Shown one piece after another: positions 38,612-42,092 of a stretch of DNA of 42,092 bases. The notes beneath the pieces are model-generated. The model saw only the letters and a list, made by a program, of their open reading frames with translations, ran no database searches and was not told the origin of the DNA. The stretch covers positions 1 through 42,092 of the forward strand of contig CAJXPP010000002.1 in assembly GCA_913058195.1 (NCBI GenBank). The letters run 5' to 3'. This DNA comes from an uncultured Gammaproteobacteria bacterium. Its GTDB lineage: Bacteria; Pseudomonadota; Gammaproteobacteria; Nitrosococcales; Methylophagaceae. Position 1 is the stretch's first letter. Every line of letters begins with the position of its first letter. The translations under genes and the position numbers were made by a program.

Positions 38612-38808
38612 TTGTTTATCTCCATACATTCAATAACAGTATTAAGTTTAGATTGGATAGTGTGAACTTGCTTACACAGTAAAGTTTTTTCATCTAGGCG
38701 CTTATTAAGTGCTTCAATTTCTTTCTTTGCCACCTCTATATCATAAGCATTCCACCAAGTAATAAGTGTCGATGCGAACAAAAACCCTACAAGTATTGAT
38801 TTAAGCAT
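38608..38808 (-). CDS. Membrane-anchored coiled-coil protein (66 aa)
   Basis: 66 residues: an N-terminal membrane helix or signal anchor (about 3-20), then a coiled coil (KKEIEALNKRLDEKTLLCKQVHTIQSKLNTVIEC). This shape resembles Rz-type proteins, but it lies in an early operon behind the repressor, so lysis is not implied. It begins at the last base of the repressor stop codon (overlap 1 nt). Confidence 0.6.
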   Translation of the reverse strand: MLKSILVGFLFASTLITWWNAYDIEVAKKEIEALNKRLDEKTLLCKQVHTIQSKLNTVIECMEINK

Positions 38809-39020
38809 TACCCCTCTCCTTTATCTACAAATTTGATTTTGAGTCCGAGAACGTCAGCAACATGTGCTACATCACTAAGCTTAGCTGATACACTTCCACC
38901 ATAAACGCGAGACACGCGCTCATAGCTTAAGCCACACTCCTTAGTTAATGCCATTACGCCATCGATACCGCTTTTTACTGCCGCTGTTCTAATAATCTTT
39001 TTAAGTTCTGCGTTTTCCAT
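38808..39020 (-). CDS. HTH repressor (XRE/antidote type, 70 aa)
   Basis: A 70-residue helix-turn-helix protein: SGIDGVMALTKECGLSYERVSRVYGGSVSAKLSDVAHVADVLGL, with the typical helix 2-turn-helix 3 around residues 24-45. It resembles short Cro-like or addiction-antidote regulators. It is transcribed divergently from the ERF/ssb operon, with both promoters in 39021-39188, so it probably controls its own expression and the early operon. First gene of a four- or five-gene - strand unit. Confidence 0.8.
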   Translation of the reverse strand: MENAELKKIIRTAAVKSGIDGVMALTKECGLSYERVSRVYGGSVSAKLSDVAHVADVLGLKIKFVDKGEG

Positions 39021-39050
39021 TTTATTTCCTATTATGTTATTGATGCGTTA

Positions 39051-39079
39051 AATTTACTACTATATAAGTGTATTGTCAA
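39051..39079 (-). promoter_or_regulatory. Repressor promoter
   Basis: On the - strand, TTGACA (39074-39079) and TAAATT (39051-39056) with a 17-base spacer, 30 bases before the repressor start. Confidence 0.65.
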
Positions 39080-39114
39080 ATAATTAAACAATCTAAATTA
39101 ATTTGATAAAACAC

Positions 39115-39142
39115 TTGCAATAGTTTTTAATTAGTCTAATAT
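39115..39142 (+). promoter_or_regulatory. Early operon promoter
   Basis: TTGCAA (39115-39120) and TAATAT (39137-39142), spacer 16, about 47 bases before the first early gene. It lies back to back with the repressor promoter; the AT-rich stretch between is the likely operator. Confidence 0.7.
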
Positions 39143-39188
39143 TACCTACATCAACGAGCCAAGCAGCTAACAACTTTGGGGAGAGTTA

Positions 39189-39368
39189 ATGAATAGTTTT
39201 CAAGACCAAGCAATAAAGGCAGGCCAGCGTCATTTAGACACAAAGATAGATACATTGCAGGAGTTACTATCTGATATTGATACTGAAAAATTCACAGAGA
39301 TTTATCAATTGCAAGGCCATATTAACAACACGCTTGATATTTTAAGAGAGCTTAAGGAAGAGCAGTGA
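39189..39368 (+). CDS. Small early protein (59 aa)
   Basis: A 59-residue acidic helical protein (KAGQRHLDTKIDTLQELLSD...), the first gene of the early + operon. GGGGAGAG lies 6-8 bases before ATG 39189. Its stop overlaps the GTG of the next gene (GTGA). Function unknown; its position is that of a Cro or early regulator but no HTH is visible. Confidence 0.7.
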   Translation: MNSFQDQAIKAGQRHLDTKIDTLQELLSDIDTEKFTEIYQLQGHINNTLDILRELKEEQ

Positions 39369-39706
39369 AGAACCATAAAATAGAGTTTAAATTCACAAAG
39401 ATGGCATTTGATTACTCTTTACCGTTAACGGGTGTTGACCTAGCTTTTATCAATGCTAGAAAAGAAGAAATACAGCATTGCATGGCTCAGCTAGCTGATA
39501 GGGTTAAGTATATAAATATAGCTTCAGCTAAAGGTGTAGCAGACTTTGAAACAGCTAGTAAATTAGTAAAATATTACTGGTACGCAATGTGCGTAGTTAA
39601 GCGCAAAGAAAGCTCGTTACTTGGTTATAAAGACGAGTTAACAGATGAGCAAAAAGAAAGATTCGCGGTTCGCATGTATGAGCAAACAAAAGAGAGGACA
39701 AGATGA
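39365..39706 (+). CDS. Hypothetical early protein (113 aa)
   Basis: A 113-residue protein starting at GTG 39365 (overlapping the previous stop). Helical, charged, without membrane segments (central KLVKYYWYAMCVVKRKESSLLGYKDELTDEQ). It ends overlapping the next ATG (ATGA). Part of the recombination operon; family not recognised. Confidence 0.7.
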   Translation: MKNHKIEFKFTKMAFDYSLPLTGVDLAFINARKEEIQHCMAQLADRVKYINIASAKGVADFETASKLVKYYWYAMCVVKRKESSLLGYKDELTDEQKERFAVRMYEQTKERTR

Positions 39707-39822
39707 TTAAAGTTATTTATGAAGGTAAAGAGTATATTTTTACCGGTGATGAATTAACGTCACCAATTAGCGAAGCAATGTTATTTTTACAGGATAAGCA
39801 AGAAAAGGAAATGGTGGTTTAG
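39703..39822 (+). CDS. Small early protein (39 aa)
   Basis: A 39-residue beta/helix peptide (MIKVIYEGKEYIFTGDELTS...), overlapping the previous gene by ATGA and ending immediately before the GTG of the ERF gene. The tight spacing on both sides supports it as a real gene. Function unknown. Confidence 0.65.
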   Translation: MIKVIYEGKEYIFTGDELTSPISEAMLFLQDKQEKEMVV

Positions 39823-40416
39823 GTGATTAATTCAACAGAGCTAAATGAAATATTTAAAGCTTTATCAGCGTTTCAGGGTGAGCTAGGTAATGCAGCTAAA
39901 AACGTAGACAAGCAAGGTATAAGTTGGAAGTATGCAGATTTAGCAGAATGCATTAATGTTGCCAAGCCTCACCTAGCGAAGCATGGATTAGCGGTTACTC
40001 AGTTTATGGGTATGTATGATGGAAAGCAGTCACTTACAACAATGTTAACTCATAGTTCAGGTCAATATATATCTGATGAGGTTCAATTGCCTGATGCTGT
40101 ATTGCATGGCTCTAGCGGTAAAAACCCTGTGCAAGTTTTAGGTTCAGCCATTACTTATGTTAGACGTTATAACTATGCAGCCATTATCGGTATGGCTCAA
40201 GAAGATGATGACGGGTGCGCAGCTAATAACGCAAAACCAAAACATGGTAATGAAAAGCCTGTTAAGTGGTATCAAGAATCACAGTTCAATCAAGAGAAAG
40301 GCGCTATAACTGAAGCCATTAAAAATGGCACGCCTCCTGGCGATGTTATAGCTAACCTGCAAGGGCAAGGCTTCACAATAAACAACAAGATCAAAGACGC
40401 GATTAATTCAATTTAA
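39823..40416 (+). CDS. erf: ERF-family single-strand annealing protein
   Basis: A 197-residue recombinase of the ERF superfamily (P22 Erf type): LSAFQGELGNAAKNVDKQGISWKYADLAECINVAKPHLAKHGLAVTQF, QVLGSAITYVRRYNYAAIIGMAQEDDDG. It anneals complementary single strands during recombination and circularisation, a common function in P22-like phages. GTG 39823 directly follows the previous TAG. It would act with the SSB encoded downstream. Confidence 0.9.
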   Translation: MINSTELNEIFKALSAFQGELGNAAKNVDKQGISWKYADLAECINVAKPHLAKHGLAVTQFMGMYDGKQSLTTMLTHSSGQYISDEVQLPDAVLHGSSGKNPVQVLGSAITYVRRYNYAAIIGMAQEDDDGCAANNAKPKHGNEKPVKWYQESQFNQEKGAITEAIKNGTPPGDVIANLQGQGFTINNKIKDAINSI

Positions 40417-40435
40417 CTAAAGAAGGTAAATAGAA

Positions 40436-40474
40436 ATGGCAGGTGTAAATAAAGTAATTATCGTTGCTTGCTAG
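40436..40474 (+). pseudogene. Remnant of the original ssb 5' end
   Basis: AGAAGG at 40422-40427 and ATG 40436 open a 12-codon frame (MAGVNKVIIV, then AC and TAG). Its first ten codons encode nearly the same residues as the real ssb start (MSSVNKVIII) but with different codons in most positions. The remainder of ssb was displaced by the HNH gene. This is the original start, left behind by the insertion. Confidence 0.8.
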
Positions 40475-40510
40475 TTTCTTTTGTGGCACTATATAATAAA
40501 ATGGTGCCAC
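40468..40510 (+). promoter_or_regulatory. Promoter in inverted repeat before HNH gene
   Basis: A perfect 7-bp inverted repeat GTGGCAC/GTGCCAC (40483-40489, 40504-40510) encloses TATAAT (40492-40497); TTGCTA (40468-40473) is an 18-base-spaced -35. The repeat may be an operator or a hairpin restraining expression of the endonuclease. Confidence 0.55.
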
Positions 40511-40520
40511 GAGGGTTGTT

Positions 40521-40982
40521 ATGGATTTATCTAGAGCTAGAGTTAAAGTTGTTGAAAGGGTGAATATAACAGATAGCGGTTGCTGGGAGTGGAAGCTAAA
40601 AATTCGCCCGAATGGTTACGCTAGAGTTACTTATTTGCGTCAAAGTTTTTACGCGCATAGGTTGTCATTTTTAGCGTTCAACGGTCATCTTGATGGCAAG
40701 TTAGATGTTTGTCATTCGTGCGACAACAGAAAGTGTGTTAACCCAGCGCATTTATTCCAAGGGACACGAAAGGATAATATGCAGGATGCGGCATCAAAAG
40801 GGAGAGTGGCAACGGGTGATAAGCTACCTCAAACAAAAATACACGGATCAGACTTGGAGCATGTTTTGTATATGGCTAAGGCTGGCGTCAAATATAAAGA
40901 AATAGCTGATATTTACGGAATGACACCCCAGAGTATCGGTAAAATCGCAATAAAACATAATATTAGAAGGAATAAGAAATGA
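40521..40982 (+). CDS. HNH homing endonuclease inserted in ssb
   Basis: A 153-residue HNH_3-type endonuclease: YAHRLSFLAFNG, the core HSCDNRKCVNPAHLFQGTRKDN (about 70-92), and a C-terminal helix-turn-helix (GVKYKEIADIYGMTPQSIGKIA, about 120-140) that would recognise the target. It lies between the ssb remnant (40436) and the intact ssb; its last codons supply AGAAGG for the new ssb start, and its TGA overlaps that ATG. GAGGG lies before ATG 40521. A mobile element of this type spreads by cutting ssb genes that lack it. Confidence 0.88.
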   Translation: MDLSRARVKVVERVNITDSGCWEWKLKIRPNGYARVTYLRQSFYAHRLSFLAFNGHLDGKLDVCHSCDNRKCVNPAHLFQGTRKDNMQDAASKGRVATGDKLPQTKIHGSDLEHVLYMAKAGVKYKEIADIYGMTPQSIGKIAIKHNIRRNKK

Positions 40983-41482
40983 GTAGCGTGAACAAAGTTA
41001 TAATTATTGGTAATGTTTGCAAGGAGGTTGAAACTATATTTATGCCTAACGGTGGCGCTGTTTCAAATTTAACTGTTGCCACAAATGAAAAATGGAAAGA
41101 TAAAAATACTGGTGAACAAAAAGAAAAGGCGGAATTCCACCGTGTTTCGATGTTCGGTAAGTTAGCGGAGATTGCTGGCGAATACTTAAAGAAAGGCTCA
41201 AAGGTTTATATTGAGGGTAAGCTTCAAACTCGCAAGTGGACTAACCAACAAGGACAAGATCAATACACTACTGAAATTGTATTGCAAGGCTTTAACGGTG
41301 TGATGCAAATGCTTGACGGTAAATCAGGCGGTCAATCGCAGGGCGCACCACAACAACAGGCTCAAGGCGGCTTCCAACAACAAGCACCATCTCAAGGTGG
41401 ATTCCAACAACAGCAAGGCCAGCAACAAGGCGGCTTTGCTCCTCAAGGTGGTTATGCTAACGACAATAAACCAGCATATTAA
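40979..41482 (+). CDS. ssb: Single-stranded DNA-binding protein
   Basis: A 167-residue SSB with a standard OB fold (MSSVNKVIIIGNVCKEVE, ..NLTVATNEKWKDKNTGEQKEKAEFHRVSMFGKLAEIAGEYLKKGSKVYIEGKLQTRKW) up to about residue 110, then a Gln/Gly-rich linker. The usual acidic tip ending DIPF is missing: it ends NDNKPAY, so interaction with host SSB partners may differ. The start region was recoded on insertion of the HNH gene. Confidence 0.92.
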   Translation: MSSVNKVIIIGNVCKEVETIFMPNGGAVSNLTVATNEKWKDKNTGEQKEKAEFHRVSMFGKLAEIAGEYLKKGSKVYIEGKLQTRKWTNQQGQDQYTTEIVLQGFNGVMQMLDGKSGGQSQGAPQQQAQGGFQQQAPSQGGFQQQQGQQQGGFAPQGGYANDNKPAY

Positions 41483-41539
41483 CAATTAACGCAATATCAC
41501 AAGGAAGTGGATTGCACCTATAAAGTAGAGGTGAGTAAC

Positions 41540-41737
41540 ATGTTTCTAATCGAGAACGAAAAAGGCTCTTTTGTAGATGCTGAAAAGATTGATTGTATAA
41601 ATACAAATGGCGGAAAGATAACTTTTACGCTAAGTGGTGATATAGAAAATGAGTATTCTGTATCTGCTGACTGTAATGATCAATTCTTAAACCATCTTGG
41701 CGCGATAGATGGTAATCCTTGGCGCGATAGATGGTAA
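41540..41737 (+). CDS. Hypothetical protein with repeat-altered C-terminus (65 aa)
   Basis: A 65-residue acidic protein. Start ATG 41540 follows GAGGTGAG, an arrangement repeated before the next gene; GTG 41507 is less likely. The frame ends inside a 22-bp triplicated repeat (41697-41762): with a single copy it would instead read on to a natural-looking C-terminus (CASLFTPK) ending at TAG 41789. The gene follows ssb and begins the region that continues into the attC-like array. Function unknown. Confidence 0.6.
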   Translation: MFLIENEKGSFVDAEKIDCINTNGGKITFTLSGDIENEYSVSADCNDQFLNHLGAIDGNPWRDRW

Positions 41738-41762
41738 TCCTTGGCGCGATAGATGGTAATCC
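41697..41762 (+). repeat. 22-bp tandem repeat, three copies
   Basis: Unit TTGGCGCGATAGATGGTAAT + CC, exact copies at 41697-41718, 41719-41740 and 41741-41762; a partial TTG.CGC follows. Because 22 is not a multiple of three, copy number changes the reading frame of the overlapping gene. TGGCGC and GCGCCA at the ends also form a palindrome. Confidence 0.9.
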
Positions 41763-41798
41763 TTGCGCCAGTTTATTTACACCAAAGTAGAGGTGAGT

Positions 41799-41948
41799 AT
41801 GAATATAGCCACAACCCACACACAAAGACGCTGTAAATTTTGCAGGAATAATCTTTTTATCGGTTGCGGCTATTATTCACTAGGCCATAACAAATACATA
41901 TGTGAGCAATGCAATAATTTAATGGTGTGGTGCTTAGCTATAACCTAG
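41799..41948 (+). CDS. Zinc-ribbon-like cassette protein (49 aa)
   Basis: A 49-residue protein with two CxxC pairs (CKFC 12-15, CEQC about 35-38) typical of a zinc ribbon. ATG 41799 is preceded by AAAGTAGAGGTGAGTA, identical to the 16 bases upstream of the 41540 gene. It ends within the left part of the attC-like site 41938-42023, with its TAG a few bases past the core. It is similar in style to the cassette protein at 29628. Confidence 0.7.
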   Translation: MNIATTHTQRRCKFCRNNLFIGCGYYSLGHNKYICEQCNNLMVWCLAIT

Positions 41949-42023
41949 AGCTAAACGGGCGCTAACACCTAAATTAGAGTTAGCGACCAACTTTGTGCGC
42001 TCCTTTTGAGCGTGTTGTTAGTT
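41938..42023 (-). other. attC-like recombination site F
   Basis: Outer cores CTATAAC (41938-41944) and GTTAGTT (42017-42023). Inner arms GCTAAACGGGCGC (41950-41962) and GCGCTCCTTTTGAGC (41997-42011) pair with unpaired bases in the right arm; CGCTAA/TTAGCG forms an inner stem (41960-41984). The - strand reads TAACAACACGCTCAAAAGGAGCGC, close to the TAACAA...TCAAnnGGA pattern of Vibrio-type attC sites. The contig ends just after, in what would be the next cassette. Confidence 0.74.
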
Positions 42024-42047
42024 TTGCTGATGACACAAATATATAAG

Positions 42048-42092
42048 CTGTCTCTTATACACATCTGACGCTGCCGACGATCTACTCTGTGT
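42048..42092 (+). other. Residual Nextera i5 adapter (artefact)
   Basis: Mosaic end (CTGTCTCTTATACACATCT) followed by adapter bases and TCTACTCT, the reverse complement of the S504 index. Not phage DNA; true sequence ends at 42047. Confidence 0.97.

Noticed and set aside
41686..41778. Possible attC-like site around the 22-bp repeats (TAAAC...GTTTA, TGGCGC...GCGCCA)
   Set aside because: The TAACAA/TCAAA motif is missing, spacing of the arms is uneven, and it lies within coding sequence; it is better explained by the tandem repeat.
50..42047. Direct terminal repeats or cohesive ends
   Set aside because: The sequences just inside the two adapters share no overlap, so genome ends cannot be read from this contig.

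Overview
The window is a nearly complete genome of a tailed, P22-like short-tailed bacteriophage (podovirus architecture). About 42.0 kb of phage DNA (50-42047) is flanked by untrimmed Illumina Nextera adapters. The DNA is AT-rich. Virion proteins follow the P22 order: terminases, P22-type portal, scaffold, P22-type coat, gp4-like and gp10-like tail factors, three ejection-type proteins, tailspikes. The host is not identified. attC-like sites of the kind known from Vibrio and Shewanella integrons, low GC and the gene content suggest a marine gammaproteobacterium; this is inference.

Layout: 50-1541, five small genes on + separated by attC-like recombination sites. 1542-3502, structured leader and lysis/membrane genes (DUF5675 protein, holin, coiled-coil membrane protein). 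3564-5461, virion-accessory proteins including a LamG protein with six GPSF repeats and a tiny basic peptide. 5551-13945, terminases (interrupted by an HNH gene), portal, scaffold, coat, gp4-like. 14076-19169, three large fibre-like proteins, a second copy of the tiny basic peptide, and a gene remnant. 19283-24476, gp10-like protein and ejection proteins. 24613-28597, P22-type tailspike head-binding protein, Ig-like protein and sialidase-type tailspike with an S74 chaperone. 28676-32538 on -, a nin-like module (RusA, DUF1364, NinB, MT-A70 methylase, small genes) with an inserted attC-bounded cassette. 32657-37654 on +, RHH regulator, structured RNA, helicase, primase, Dcm-type methylase. 37749-39020 on -, small genes and an HTH repressor. 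39189-41482 on +, divergent early operon with ERF, an HNH gene inserted in ssb, and ssb. 41540-42023, two further small genes and an attC-like site, which on a circular map continue into the array at 50-1541.

The main novelty is a phage-borne, integrase-less array of attC-like sites. There are five around the contig ends, plus two on the opposite strand bounding one cassette between ninB and the rusA side. In all of them the extra unpaired stem bases and the TAACAA/TCAAA motifs lie as in integron attC sites read on the strand opposite the genes, and most upstream genes take their stop codon from the core site. This looks like a cassette-exchange region exploiting host integron machinery, or an independent phage recombination system built on attC-like hairpins.

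Other notable points are an HNH homing gene in the 5' end of ssb that duplicated and recoded the ssb start, a leader RNA whose hairpin loop is complementary to three downstream repeats, a 22-bp triplication that changes a protein C-terminus, and a recurrent extended -10 promoter family (TGnTAnAAT) ahead of the virion gene blocks. No integrase, rRNA, complete tRNA or CRISPR array was seen.
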